Shown: positions 27,146 to 36,623 of the stretch, one piece after another
How the letters are laid out: the number at the start of each line of letters is the position of its first letter
Position numbering within the stretch: the stretch's first letter is position 1
NCBI GenBank assembly: GCA_016182605.1
Contig: JACPGE010000105.1
Location: 1-58,190 of the forward strand
DNA: 58,190 nt
Reading direction: 5' to 3'
Origin: Candidatus Hydrogenedentota bacterium
Lineage (GTDB): Bacteria; Hydrogenedentota; Hydrogenedentia; Hydrogenedentales; JAEUWI01
Notes under the pieces: model-generated
What the model was told of the DNA's origin: nothing
Databases searched by the model: none
The model's input: only the letters and a program-made list of their open reading frames with translations
Position numbers and translations under genes: made by a program

Positions 27146-27883
27146 CCGGGGCTCCAGGGCCGTTCTCCACGGCAGCTCGATGACGAAACCCCGCTCCGGA
27201 TCGTACTGCAATTCCCCCTCATGCGCCCGGACAATTTCCTGGGCCACGCTGAGCCCCAGACCGATATGGGGAGCGGGCTTTTCCGTGTAGAACTGCTCGA
27301 ACATGCGCTGTTGCGTATCCGCGGAGATGGGAGGGCCGTAATTCCAGATGCCGATCCGGCACGCGCTGCCCAAATTCGACAAATGAATCTTCATGCGGCG
27401 TTCCGCTTGGGCCTCCAGGGCTTCTTCGGCATTGCAGATGATGTGGATGAAGGCCATTTTAAGGCGCGCGGCATCGGCCACGAGCGAGGGCAAGCCCTCT
27501 TCCAGTTCGGTTTCCACCTGCAACTGCCCCACACGAAACGCATAGCTGCGCAACTTGACCGTATTGAGAAGAAGCTGGCGCACGTCCGTAATGGCATAAT
27601 TGACGCTGTCGCGCCGGGCAATGGTGGTGATGGCCGACACCAATTCGCTGCACTTGGTGGCGCTGTTCAATATCTCGTTGAGCATCCGCTGCGCCTCGTC
27701 GCCCAGACCGGGCTCCAGCGCGACCAGTTCCGAATAGGCCATAATCGCACCGAGAAAATTGTTGATGTCGTGCGCTATCCCGTTTACACACCTCCCCACT
27801 TGAGCATAACGGAACAGCATGGCCAGCCGCGCCGTATCTTCGATGGTGTGGGCAGGACCCGGGATTTCCTCGCAACTACTCAT
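27140..27883 (-). CDS. Soluble histidine kinase without a sensor domain
   Basis: A 247-residue protein consisting of a dimerisation/phospho-acceptor region (CVNGIAHDINNFLGAIMAYSEL, with His at about residue 39) and an ATPase domain with N box IICNAEEALEA and G box HIGLGLSVAQEIVRAHEG. The D/G1 box reads IWNYGPPIS where most kinases have D-x-G, so nucleotide binding may be altered. No sensor, membrane helix or receiver is present. GGAG lies 11 bases upstream of the ATG. The gene diverges from the FAD enzyme gene. Its cognate regulator is not in the window. Confidence 0.85.
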   Translation of the reverse strand: MSSCEEIPGPAHTIEDTARLAMLFRYAQVGRCVNGIAHDINNFLGAIMAYSELVALEPGLGDEAQRMLNEILNSATKCSELVSAITTIARRDSVNYAITDVRQLLLNTVKLRSYAFRVGQLQVETELEEGLPSLVADAARLKMAFIHIICNAEEALEAQAERRMKIHLSNLGSACRIGIWNYGPPISADTQQRMFEQFYTEKPAPHIGLGLSVAQEIVRAHEGELQYDPERGFVIELPWRTALEPRL

Positions 27884-28017
27884 CAGGCAGATTACTCCCT
27901 ATGGGGGATTCTGGCACATCCCGCATGCTGGTTCAAGGCGCGGCGATCCGCCGCATTGACACGGCCATGCCTGTGGCCGCATGGTGTAGATTGTCCGCAT
28001 GCGGGAAGGAGTGGGCC

Positions 28018-29958
28018 ATGTTTCAACGTTTCCTGAGCTGGACCCTGCCGGGCCTTCTGGGGTGCCTATCGATGATCGGAGCCGGGGCCGCCACGGCCGG
28101 CGCCCAGCCGGCACTTGTGGTGGCGGGCGGAACACCAGGCGGGATTGCCGCCGCCCTCGCGGCCGCGCGCCTGGGGCATCAAACCGCGTTGGTGGAATAC
28201 TATCCGCAGCTCGGCGGCATGAGCGCCAGCGGCCTTGGGAAGTCCGATATCGAAACCGCCGGCGCCATTGGCGGGCTGTGGGACGAGTTCGCCGCGCGCA
28301 TCCTGGCCCACTATGTGGCGCGTTATGGCGCAGGCTCACCGCAGGTAGAAGCCTGCCGCCAGGGCTATTTCTATGAACCTTCCGTGGCCGAACGGGTTTT
28401 CGAAGAGATGATCGCAGCCGAGCCGCGGATCGCCGTGTACCGGAATCACCAGCTCGACGCGGTTGTGCGTCAGGGCAACAGGGTGCAGGCCATCCGGATC
28501 CGCGACCGCAGCAGCGGTGCGGCCCTGGAGCTTGCCGGAGAGTTTTTTATCGATGCCACGTACGAAGGCGATCTTGCCGCGTGGGCAGGGCTGCCCTGCC
28601 GGCTTGGGCGGGAATCCCGCGCGGAGTTCGACGAGGCGCATGCGGGCGTGATTTACATGGACCACAAGACCCGCGCCTTCCTGCCCGGCAGCACGGGCGC
28701 AGGCGACGATCGCCTGGTTGCCTATACCTACCGTCTGTGCCTCAGTTCCAGCCCCGCCAACCGGATCTACCCCGAGCAGCCGGAGGACTACGATCCCGCC
28801 CGCTACCGCCATTACCTGCTGGATCTGAAGCTGGGCCGCATCGATTCGGTGGTGAGGGCCCTTTCGATCGCGCCCCTGCCCAACGAGAAGTATGATGTGA
28901 ACATGAAGCCCTGGCCGCTGGGCTTCCCCTTTGCCGAGGAGAACACCGGGTATCCCGAGGGGAACTGGGAAGAGCGCGAGGCCATCATGCGCAGAATCCG
29001 GAACCTCACGCTGGGCCTGCTCTATTGGCTTCAGCACGATCCGTCGGTGCCGCCGGAACAACGGCAGGAAGCCCTGCGGTATGGGCTCGCCGCGGACGAA
29101 TTCACCGGGAACGGCCACTTCCCCTTTCAATGCTATGTGCGCGAGGCACGGCGCATCGTTGGGGACTACACCCTCACGGAGCGGGATCTCACGTACGCCC
29201 CAGGACAACTGCGGGCGCCGCTTCACCACGACGCGATCGGTTCCGGTGAATTCCCGATCGACTCCTTCCCCACCCGCAAGTATGAGCCTGGACACGAGGA
29301 TGCCCTGGAGGGGTACATACTCATGCTCGATCGCTACACCCAGCCCTACCAGATCCCCTACCGTGTCATGGTCTCGCGCAAGCTGGAGAATCTCCTCTTT
29401 CCTGTGCCGGTCTCCGCCACACACATTGCCTTCTCCTCCGTGCGGCTGGAGCCGACCTGGATGAGCCTGGGCCAGGCCGCAGGCACTGCGGCTCATCTCG
29501 CCATGGCGGCCAAGCTTCCCGCTGCCGAGGTGGACGTGCTGCGCCTCCAAGAGGCCCTCACCGATGCCGGGGCTGTGCTCGCCTATTTCAACGATCTCCC
29601 GAAAACGTCCCCTCATTTCGCAGCGATACAGTTCTGGGGAACGAAAGGTTTCTTCGACCGCTATGAAGCCCGGGCACAGGAAGCCCTCACGGAGCAGGAA
29701 CTGGCGGAATGGATCGGTATCGTTGCGGAAACGCTGGACCTGGAGGCCGTGAAGGCGCCCGCAATGACTGGCGCGTCCGGTGTTACGGCGCGCCGTTTCA
29801 AGAAGATCCTCGATGAGGCTATGCCAGGGCGCCCCAATACGCCGGCCCTTCCCCCGGGCGCCCGTCCAGGGGGCATCCTTCAGCGGGACGAAGTCTGCGG
29901 CTATTTTTATGCCTGCGCCAAAGCGTGGAGAACGGCTCCACAATCGCCGGGCGCATGA
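28018..29958 (+). CDS. Secreted FAD-dependent oxidoreductase (FAD_oxidored family)
   Basis: A 646-residue flavoprotein-like sequence with a signal peptide (MFQRFLSWTLPGLLGCLSMIG, ending AGAQ). The dinucleotide fold begins ALVVAGGTPGGIAAALAAARLGHQTALVE, with Gly-rich loop GGTPGG in place of the textbook GxGxxG, as is usual in this family. FIDATYEGDLAAWAG and the terminal IAFSSVRLEPTWMSLGQAAGTAAHLA are typical later motifs. Such proteins occur in polysaccharide-degrading bacteria, often annotated as xanthan-lyase-associated. AAGGAG is 8 bases upstream of the ATG at 28018. Confidence 0.9.
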   Translation: MFQRFLSWTLPGLLGCLSMIGAGAATAGAQPALVVAGGTPGGIAAALAAARLGHQTALVEYYPQLGGMSASGLGKSDIETAGAIGGLWDEFAARILAHYVARYGAGSPQVEACRQGYFYEPSVAERVFEEMIAAEPRIAVYRNHQLDAVVRQGNRVQAIRIRDRSSGAALELAGEFFIDATYEGDLAAWAGLPCRLGRESRAEFDEAHAGVIYMDHKTRAFLPGSTGAGDDRLVAYTYRLCLSSSPANRIYPEQPEDYDPARYRHYLLDLKLGRIDSVVRALSIAPLPNEKYDVNMKPWPLGFPFAEENTGYPEGNWEEREAIMRRIRNLTLGLLYWLQHDPSVPPEQRQEALRYGLAADEFTGNGHFPFQCYVREARRIVGDYTLTERDLTYAPGQLRAPLHHDAIGSGEFPIDSFPTRKYEPGHEDALEGYILMLDRYTQPYQIPYRVMVSRKLENLLFPVPVSATHIAFSSVRLEPTWMSLGQAAGTAAHLAMAAKLPAAEVDVLRLQEALTDAGAVLAYFNDLPKTSPHFAAIQFWGTKGFFDRYEARAQEALTEQELAEWIGIVAETLDLEAVKAPAMTGASGVTARRFKKILDEAMPGRPNTPALPPGARPGGILQRDEVCGYFYACAKAWRTAPQSPGA

Positions 29959-29966
29959 ATAGAAAC

Positions 29967-29990
29967 GCCGCCGGCGTGTGGGCCGGCGGC
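29967..29990. terminator. Bidirectional terminator between FAD enzyme and icd
   Basis: A perfect 9-bp stem, GCCGCCGGC (29967-29975) and GCCGGCGGC (29982-29990), with a 6-base loop, between the convergent stops at 29958 and 30022. On the minus strand it is followed by GTTTCTATTC, so it fits best as the icd terminator. Confidence 0.7.
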
Positions 29991-30021
29991 GCCGGTTCCT
30001 TCATCTGCATGTTTCGGAAAG

Positions 30022-31260
30022 TTATGCGGGCAGGTGTTCCACCACGGCCTGCGCAAACTCGGAACATTTCACTTCCTTCGCATCCTTCATCAGGCGCGCG
30101 AAGTCGTAGGTGACAATCTTGCTTCCGATGGTGCGCGTGACTGCCTGCGTGATGGCCTCCGCCACTTCCACCCAGCCGATGTGTTCAAACATCAACACGC
30201 CCGAAAGCACGAGGCTGCACGGGTTCACCTTGTCCAGACCGGCGTACTTGGGCGCCGTGCCATGCGTCGCTTCAAAGACCGACACCCCGGTTTCATAGTT
30301 GATATTGGCGCCAGGGGCAATCCCAATGCCGCCCACCTGTGCCGCCAGGGCGTCGCTGATGTAGTCGCCATTGAGATTCATGGTGGCGACCACGTCGAAC
30401 TCCCGCGGACGGGTCAGCACCTGTTGCAGGAAGATGTCGGCAATACTGTCTTTCACGAGGATCTTGCCGCCCGCCTTGCCCTTGCACTCGTCCCAGCTTA
30501 TGGCCACGTCACCGAACTCTTCCTTGACGAGTTCGTAGGCCCATTTCATGAAGGCGCCCTCGGTGTACTTCATGATATTGCCCTTGTGAACAATCGTGAC
30601 GGACTTGCGGTGGTTCTTGATGGCGTATTTCATGGCGGCGCGAACGAGACGCCGGGTGCACGACGGCGAGATGGGTTTCAGGCCCAGGCCCGATAGGTCA
30701 TTGATCTTCCAGCCAAACTCCGTCTCGCAGAAGTGCTTGAGCTTTTCCGCCTTCGCACCGCCGGATGCCAGCTCCATCCCGGAGTAGACGTCTTCGGTGT
30801 TCTCCCGGAAGATGACCATGTCCACGTCTTCCGGTTTGAGCACGGGGCTGGGCACGCCGTCGAAGTGGCGCACGGGGCGCACACAGGCGAAGAGATCCAG
30901 CTTCTGCCGCAGGGTGACATTGAGGCTCCGGAAACCGCCGCCAACAGGCGTGGTGAGCGGACCCTTAATCGCGATCTGGTATTCTTCAATGGCCGTGAGA
31001 GTCTCGTCCGGGAGGTAGGAACCGGTCACCGCGTTCCCCTTCTCCCCCGCGTAGATCTCCATCCACGCCACCTTGCGCGTGTTCCCGTAACAATGCTCTA
31101 CCGCTTCGTCAAAGATATGCTGGGCGGCCTTCCAGATATCCGGGCCGATGCCATCGCCCTCGATATATCCGAGAATTGGATGGGCCGGTGTTTCCGGCAA
31201 GCCATTCACGATCCGGATCTGTTCGCCGGCGGGAACTTTTATGTGCTTGTAATCGCCCAT
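30022..31260 (-). CDS. icd: NADP-dependent isocitrate dehydrogenase
   Basis: A 412-residue protein of the length and sequence of enterobacterial-type isocitrate dehydrogenase, which oxidatively decarboxylates isocitrate to 2-oxoglutarate in the TCA cycle. Key motifs: [12 protein letters not shown] at the N terminus, [15 protein letters not shown] with the serine that AceK phosphorylates in E. coli, [28 protein letters not shown], and [15 protein letters not shown], whose Lys-Tyr pair specifies NADP. It lies 29 bases after serA and is probably in its operon. A terminator follows. Confidence 0.97.
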   Translation of the reverse strand: MGDYKHIKVPAGEQIRIVNGLPETPAHPILGYIEGDGIGPDIWKAAQHIFDEAVEHCYGNTRKVAWMEIYAGEKGNAVTGSYLPDETLTAIEEYQIAIKGPLTTPVGGGFRSLNVTLRQKLDLFACVRPVRHFDGVPSPVLKPEDVDMVIFRENTEDVYSGMELASGGAKAEKLKHFCETEFGWKINDLSGLGLKPISPSCTRRLVRAAMKYAIKNHRKSVTIVHKGNIMKYTEGAFMKWAYELVKEEFGDVAISWDECKGKAGGKILVKDSIADIFLQQVLTRPREFDVVATMNLNGDYISDALAAQVGGIGIAPGANINYETGVSVFEATHGTAPKYAGLDKVNPCSLVLSGVLMFEHIGWVEVAEAITQAVTRTIGSKIVTYDFARLMKDAKEVKCSEFAQAVVEHLPA

Positions 31261-31289
31261 GATATCTCCACTTTACGTTGTTGCTTCGC

Positions 31290-32894
31290 TCACTGCGTTC
31301 TCGATTCCTGGGCTTCCGGCAGGCGCACCTGTGTTGCCCGCAGCACATGCGGAATGGACTGCACCTGCTTGAGCACACCCTCATCCAGCGCCTGATCCAG
31401 ATTGATCACGGTCAGCGCTTGGCCACCCCGGGCTTCCCGGCCCAGCGTAAGGTTGGCTATATTCACGCCGGCTTCACCTATCGTGGTGCAGACCCGGCCG
31501 AGAATCTGCGGCACGTCTTCGTTGATGCAGATCAGCATGTGGCCCACGGGGCGCGCATCCACGCGCATGCCGTCGATACTGCAAATGCGCGGATCGTTCC
31601 CATGGAACAATGTGCCCTTCACGGTGTGGCGCGTTCCGTCCACCACGAGCGTGACGCCTATCTCGAACGCGTAGTCCGAATCGGCCGCACTGCGCTTTTC
31701 GACGCATTCGATGCCCCGCGCCTTGATCTGTGCCGGCGCGCTTACCATGTTTACCGTCTCCACCAGCGGCGCCAGGTAGCCCTGGAGCAGCGCGGACGTG
31801 ATGGAATAGGTGTCCGATACGCCAAGCTCGCCCAGGTACTCGATCTCGATGGAATCGGGCGCGCCGCCCACGTAGCGCGATTGAAACTCGCCCAGCCGCT
31901 CCGCAAGAAAGAGAAAGGGCTGCAGCACGCGAAAGGTTTCCGGGTCCAGGCTGGGCACATTCACCGCATTGACGATGGCGCCGGTGGCGAGGTAGTCCAC
32001 CATTTGCAGCGCTATGTCGCGCGCCACGGTAAGCTGCGCTTCGTCGGTCGATGCCGCCAGGTGGGGCGTCATCACGATGTTGTCCAGCCCGATAAAGGGA
32101 TTGTTCTCAAAGGGCTCCGAGGTGTACACGTCAAGTGCGGCCCCGGCGATAACGCGATCTTTCAGCGCCTCGGCAAGCTCCACTTCGTTGACAATGCCGC
32201 CGCGGGCGCAGTTGACGATGCGGCATTCGCGTTTCATCATCTTGAACTGCACGGCGCCAATGAGGTTCGTGGTCTTCTCCGTTTTGGGCGCATGAATCGA
32301 GATGAAGTCCGAGCGCGCATACAACTCTTCCAGACCCACCAGCTCGACGCCCAGCGCCTCCGCCTTCAGCTCTGTCATGATCGGATCGAAGGCAATGACC
32401 TTCATTTCGAAGGCCTGCGCGCGCTTGGCCAGCGCTCCGCCGATCCGGCCCACGCCCACGATCCCCAGGGTCTTGCCGAAGAGTTCGGCGCCCATGAATT
32501 TCTTGCGGTCCCACCGCCCTTCCTGCATCGACTGATGGGCCGGGGCCACATTGCGGCACAGCGACAGCATGAGCGCAAAGGTGTGCTCGCACGTGGAGAT
32601 GGTATTGCCGCCGGGCGTGTTCATGACGATGACGCCTGCGGCTGTTGCCGCGTCCTTGTCGATGTTGTCTGTGCCTGCGCCTGCGCGGCCGATAACCTTG
32701 AGCCCTGTGGCGCCTTCCATGGCCTCCGCCGTCACCGTGGTGGCGCTGCGCACCACCAGACCGTCATAGCCTGCGAGAATGGCCTTCAGTTCGGCCGGCT
32801 TCTGGGGCGGACGCACATCGACTTCGAAGCCGGCATTCCGGAATATCTCGACACCTTCGTCGCTCAGCCCGTCAAGAACCAGTATTTTTGGCAT
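31290..32894 (-). CDS. serA: D-3-phosphoglycerate dehydrogenase
   Basis: A 534-residue enzyme of the long SerA type, the first step of serine synthesis from 3-phosphoglycerate. The substrate domain starts [26 protein letters not shown] and the NAD-binding [16 protein letters not shown] follow; [10 protein letters not shown] and the catalytic-region [12 protein letters not shown] are intact. The C-terminal half has the intervening (ASB) domain and an ACT domain ([35 protein letters not shown]), the serine-feedback module in homologues. GAGG lies 7 bases before the ATG at 32894. It is upstream of icd with 29 bases between. Confidence 0.97.
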   Translation of the reverse strand: MPKILVLDGLSDEGVEIFRNAGFEVDVRPPQKPAELKAILAGYDGLVVRSATTVTAEAMEGATGLKVIGRAGAGTDNIDKDAATAAGVIVMNTPGGNTISTCEHTFALMLSLCRNVAPAHQSMQEGRWDRKKFMGAELFGKTLGIVGVGRIGGALAKRAQAFEMKVIAFDPIMTELKAEALGVELVGLEELYARSDFISIHAPKTEKTTNLIGAVQFKMMKRECRIVNCARGGIVNEVELAEALKDRVIAGAALDVYTSEPFENNPFIGLDNIVMTPHLAASTDEAQLTVARDIALQMVDYLATGAIVNAVNVPSLDPETFRVLQPFLFLAERLGEFQSRYVGGAPDSIEIEYLGELGVSDTYSITSALLQGYLAPLVETVNMVSAPAQIKARGIECVEKRSAADSDYAFEIGVTLVVDGTRHTVKGTLFHGNDPRICSIDGMRVDARPVGHMLICINEDVPQILGRVCTTIGEAGVNIANLTLGREARGGQALTVINLDQALDEGVLKQVQSIPHVLRATQVRLPEAQESRTQ

Positions 32895-33509
32895 TTCGTT
32901 ACCTCTACTCCCCAACCCAAAGGGCCTATGTGTTCTGGGCACAGCCACAACCGGTGGATACCCGGCTTCACGGATCCCCGCCTGCGGACGCGCGGTGGAA
33001 AACCCGAGCCAAGCCCGGAAAAGGTGCGGATGCTGCTCGTCTTTGTTCGGTGTGGCGGCCAGCCCTCTTACCGGCAACCCGAGGGAGGTAGTATGGGATG
33101 TCTGTTCGGCGGGCACCTTCCGAGGCCTTCCCGACGACGCCACAGACGGTACCTAGGGCAAATCGGACCTGGGAAACTGACTTGAGCACCGCGAAACCGG
33201 GCCACAGGCCAGATTCCCCGCGCTAAAACGTCCGATCCTGGAACTAACCGCACGGGCAAACGGTATCAAGAAGCGACGCAAATTGTCAAATAAATCCCGG
33301 CTTGCGGGGGCCCGGGGAGGCCCAGGAATCCTGCCAAGGGGGAGCGAATCCTGCCCAAAGCAGGCTTCTCAGGGGGGTTGCCCTTCGCAGCACCACACAC
33401 GCCGCAACATGAAAAATGTGTATTTCCCGCAAATTGGCGCATCGCGCGTTCTTCTCGGTACAATGGGCTCCAACTACGGGGGCAGGGCTTCGCGTGGAGG
33501 AGATCGGCC
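32895..33509. other. Divergent intergenic region between serA and the PilT-like gene
   Basis: About 615 bases without a convincing gene. A frame at 33092-33184 on the plus strand (about 30 codons) has a good-looking GGGAGG site but no recognisable product. Possible promoters are a minus-strand TTGACA at 33289-33284 with a weak -10 (GATACC) 16 bases on, which would give serA a leader of about 370 bases, and a plus-strand TACAAT at 33459-33464 for the PilT-like gene. Confidence 0.4.
33459..33464 (+). promoter_or_regulatory. Possible -10 element for the PilT-like gene
   Basis: TACAAT lies about 45 bases before the ATG at 33510. TTGGCG is 19 bases upstream of it (33434-33439), a longer than ideal spacing, so the assignment is tentative. 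Confidence 0.3.
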
Positions 33510-35015
33510 ATGGCGGAATTTGTACTGGGAACCGGATTCCAACGCTCACTCAGGGATATTGCGCGCCTCCTCGAAGTGCAGGTCAGACGCACACAGGGAG
33601 CGCCACGCAGGATTATGGGAAATGCCGATGGCATTTCCTTCGTCGCGAGCCGGGAGAAGTTCGAGGGCAAATTCACGCAATTTGAGTTGAGCTTCGATCT
33701 CGCCTTTGAAGAAATCCACTATATCGAAGTATTGTCCCTGGCGGAGATGGCTCCCTATATCACCGAACAGACGGACACCGTCCTGCATTTGCGCTTTCCA
33801 AAAGTGGAAGGCGAAGATCCCGGCGCGGGCATTGCCGCGATGGATGCCCTCCTGAAGGGGATTCGACTGCCCGGGGTGTGGCGGGGCGATGGGGGCCAGT
33901 TCCGGGTGGAACGCATCAACGTGGAACTGCTCTTCAAAGCCATGGTGGAGTACCGCGCGAGCGACGTGCACCTCTCCCCCGGCTTTGCGCCTGTATTCCG
34001 GGTGGATGGCGATACCCGGTTGAGCGAGATCATGGGCCCGCTTTCGTCCGTGCAGATTCGTGAGCTGATCCGGGAGATTGCCGACCCCCAGTATTGGAAA
34101 GAGTTTGAAACAGAGAAGCAGACCAGCTTCAATTTTCACCAGGCCGGCCTGGGCTATTCGCGCGTTTCCGCGTTCATCAAGTCCGATGCGCCGCACTGCA
34201 CCATGCGCTTTCTCCCCGAAACCATCCCCTCTTTCGAGGAACTCCACGTGCCCCGGCCGACCATGGAGCAACTTGCGAAATTGCATCGCGGGCTCCTGCT
34301 GCTCACCGGCATGACGGGGAGCGGCAAGTCCACCACAGTCGCCGCGCTGGTCGACTGGATCAACAGCCACAAGTCCCTTCACATTCTCACCATTGAGAAC
34401 CCGATCGAATACGTCCACAGCAGCAAGAAATCCATCATCTCCCAGCGCTGCCTGGGGGTGGACGTAGCCAATTTCAGTGACGCCGTGCGCGGCGCGCTCC
34501 GCCACGATCCGGACGTAATCGTGATCGGCGAAATGCGCGATCCGGACACCATTCGTTCGGCTATCAGCGCGGCGGCCACGGGCCATCTTGTCATTTCCAC
34601 GTTGCACGCGAACACCGCATCGGAAGTGGTGAACCGTATCGTGAGTTTCTTCGATCCGATCGAGCGCGATCTCGTCAAGCTGCAATTGCGCGATGCGCTG
34701 CGCTGCGTCATCAATCAGCGGCTCGTGCCCAAGATTGGCGGCGGCCGCGTGCCTGCACTGGAGATCCTCTTCAACGACGTGAAGGCCATTTCCACGGGCA
34801 TTCTGGAAGGGGACACGGACCACATCCGTATCGGGATGCAGCAAACGGTTTCCCACTCGATGCTCTTCGAGCATTATCTGTACAAGCTTTACCAGGACGG
34901 CCTGATCGACATTGCCCACGCGCGGGAATTCGCAACGGACGTGAGCATGTTCGATCAGATTGTGATGGGCACCTATTCCGTGCCGAGACTGGAGGGGGTT
35001 CGCGGCGGCCATTGA
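33510..35015 (+). CDS. PilT/PilU-type ATPase with an extra N-terminal domain
   Basis: A 501-residue protein. From about residue 150 it is a PilT-like retraction ATPase: SDVHLSPGFAPVFRVDGD, Walker A GMTGSGKST (about 267-275), Asp box HILTIENPIEYVH, Walker B VIVIGEMRDPDT and His box GHLVISTLHANTA. Ordinary PilT is about 340-370 residues; the first 150 residues here (FVLGTGFQRSLRDIARLLEV...) are additional and match nothing I recognise. The ATG at 33510 has GGAGGAG 8 bases upstream. The ATPase should work at the cytoplasmic base of a type IV pilus or related machine. It sits convergent to the O-antigen ligase gene (16 bases between stops). Confidence 0.88.
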   Translation: MAEFVLGTGFQRSLRDIARLLEVQVRRTQGAPRRIMGNADGISFVASREKFEGKFTQFELSFDLAFEEIHYIEVLSLAEMAPYITEQTDTVLHLRFPKVEGEDPGAGIAAMDALLKGIRLPGVWRGDGGQFRVERINVELLFKAMVEYRASDVHLSPGFAPVFRVDGDTRLSEIMGPLSSVQIRELIREIADPQYWKEFETEKQTSFNFHQAGLGYSRVSAFIKSDAPHCTMRFLPETIPSFEELHVPRPTMEQLAKLHRGLLLLTGMTGSGKSTTVAALVDWINSHKSLHILTIENPIEYVHSSKKSIISQRCLGVDVANFSDAVRGALRHDPDVIVIGEMRDPDTIRSAISAAATGHLVISTLHANTASEVVNRIVSFFDPIERDLVKLQLRDALRCVINQRLVPKIGGGRVPALEILFNDVKAISTGILEGDTDHIRIGMQQTVSHSMLFEHYLYKLYQDGLIDIAHAREFATDVSMFDQIVMGTYSVPRLEGVRGGH

Positions 35016-35031
35016 CCGGCCTGGGAACGGA

Positions 35032-36585
35032 TCAGGCCCGGGCGGTTCCGCGCGATGCAACCGCCGGCTGCGCGGGCGCCGGAACGCCTGAATCCTGCGG
35101 CGTCTCTTCCCCCGCCGCTTTTGCGCGGGCAACTTGCAGACGCTGTGCCTGGAGACGCAGGAAATAGCGCGCCAGCGCCTCGTTGCGGATCATCGCGCAC
35201 AGCGCCGCAAGGAACCAGAAGGGCTCCATGATCCGCACAATCAGGAACGAGATGGTGCCAAAAGAGTGCACCATGAGGGCAATGGTGGTGGCGAACATGC
35301 CCAAGGCCACGCCACGCGCCACCCAGTCTTCGGTCCAGCGATAGGCCTGGCGTATCGTGTAAACCAGCGTCAACTGGAGAAAAATGAATGCGGCCAGCCC
35401 CACCATGCCCGTCTCCAAGATGACCCGGGCATATTGGCTGTCCAGCACCGATTCCCAGGAAACGCCCCCGCCAAAAAGGAAGAACTCGATCCCGACGCGG
35501 AACAGGATGAATTCGACCTTGCTCCAGATCTGGACCCGTTCATGGGTGGACTTGTCCACTCTGATGCCGGTTTCCTGTCCAAACGCCGAGACCTCGACCC
35601 CCTCATCCTGAAAAGTGAACTGGACACGCTCCACAACGGAGACGGGCATCACGGGAATCACAAAGGTCAGCACGACGACCGCCAGAACGCAAACCGCGAT
35701 TATCCAGATTTGCCGGCTGGCCACAGATATGACGGTGACACCGACGAGCAGCGCGACATACGAGGCCCGCGACAAGGTGTAGAGGAAGGGCACAAACGAA
35801 AATGCGATGAGGGCGAGAAACAGCATGCGGTGTCTCATGGTTTTCGCCTGGGTAAAGAGTCCCAGGGCCACACACATGCAGATGACCAGATAGCCCCCGA
35901 GCGTGTTTGGCTCGGTGCCGTCTCTTTCAAACGGCGCGCCCACGCGCGGCGTCGCCCCGATCGTATAAATGGCGTAGGTATTGACGATCAGGGAAACGGC
36001 GAAGAAAAAAAAGAGCGCGGTGCGCAGGTCTTTGTGGCTGCGGATCGACTGGCCCACCAGAATAAAGATGAGATAGAACTCCATCATCTTCAAAAGCACA
36101 AAAAGCGCGGTCCTTTTGTCCCAGGCGCCCAGGGCGCGCTCATACGCAAGCGCGGAAGAGAAGAGACAGACGGAGTAATAGCAGAAGATCCCCAGATTGA
36201 TGGGGCTGGGCTGCCACAGCGAAAAACGCCCCTCGAAGGCGAGTTTGACCATGACACCGAAGAACACGACAATAATGAGGACGTCGTCGTAGCGGAGATT
36301 GAGTTCGTTCTCGCCGCTCAACGTGTTGCCCACGCCGATCTCCGGCGACAGCAGCATCGCGATAATCAGCAGGTAGACCCCCACTTCGACGCGCATGACC
36401 GTGGCGCCGAAGAAGACCATGCTGACCGCGAGCGCCACGGTGACGGGGAAGTTGGCATAATACAAGTGCTGGGCCAGCAGTGAGACGCCGGCCACGAGAA
36501 TGAAGACCGCAAAAAACGGCACTTCGAGCTGGCTCTCGGCCATTTCACCGCGGCCGATGCCCCGTTCTGAACGAAAAAGCGCCAT
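35032..36585 (-). CDS. O-antigen ligase/polymerase-family membrane protein
   Basis: A 517-residue protein with about 11-12 membrane helices. It has the Wzy/WaaL family layout: a run of N-terminal helices, the segment YTLSRASYVALLVGV, a large extracytoplasmic loop (about residues 305-385, containing ESVLDSQYARVILETG) and further helices. It should polymerise or ligate lipid-linked oligosaccharides at the outer face of the inner membrane. The C terminus is a Lys/Pro/Ala-rich cytoplasmic tail. ATG at 36585 is used; ATG at 36543 is a reasonable alternative. It is last in the exopolysaccharide operon, 38 bases after the BY-kinase. Confidence 0.87.
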   Translation of the reverse strand: MALFRSERGIGRGEMAESQLEVPFFAVFILVAGVSLLAQHLYYANFPVTVALAVSMVFFGATVMRVEVGVYLLIIAMLLSPEIGVGNTLSGENELNLRYDDVLIIVVFFGVMVKLAFEGRFSLWQPSPINLGIFCYYSVCLFSSALAYERALGAWDKRTALFVLLKMMEFYLIFILVGQSIRSHKDLRTALFFFFAVSLIVNTYAIYTIGATPRVGAPFERDGTEPNTLGGYLVICMCVALGLFTQAKTMRHRMLFLALIAFSFVPFLYTLSRASYVALLVGVTVISVASRQIWIIAVCVLAVVVLTFVIPVMPVSVVERVQFTFQDEGVEVSAFGQETGIRVDKSTHERVQIWSKVEFILFRVGIEFFLFGGGVSWESVLDSQYARVILETGMVGLAAFIFLQLTLVYTIRQAYRWTEDWVARGVALGMFATTIALMVHSFGTISFLIVRIMEPFWFLAALCAMIRNEALARYFLRLQAQRLQVARAKAAGEETPQDSGVPAPAQPAVASRGTARA

Positions 36586-36623
36586 GCCTGCCTGCCGCCT
36601 TGCCGGGCGCGGCGTACCCGGGT

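Noticed and set aside
33092-33184. 30-codon plus-strand frame with a strong GGGAGG site upstream of the PilT-like gene
   Set aside because: Very basic, no family, no conservation information; more likely chance.
31278-33185. Open frame of 635 codons antisense to serA
   Set aside because: No recognisable motif, and serA on the other strand is unambiguous.
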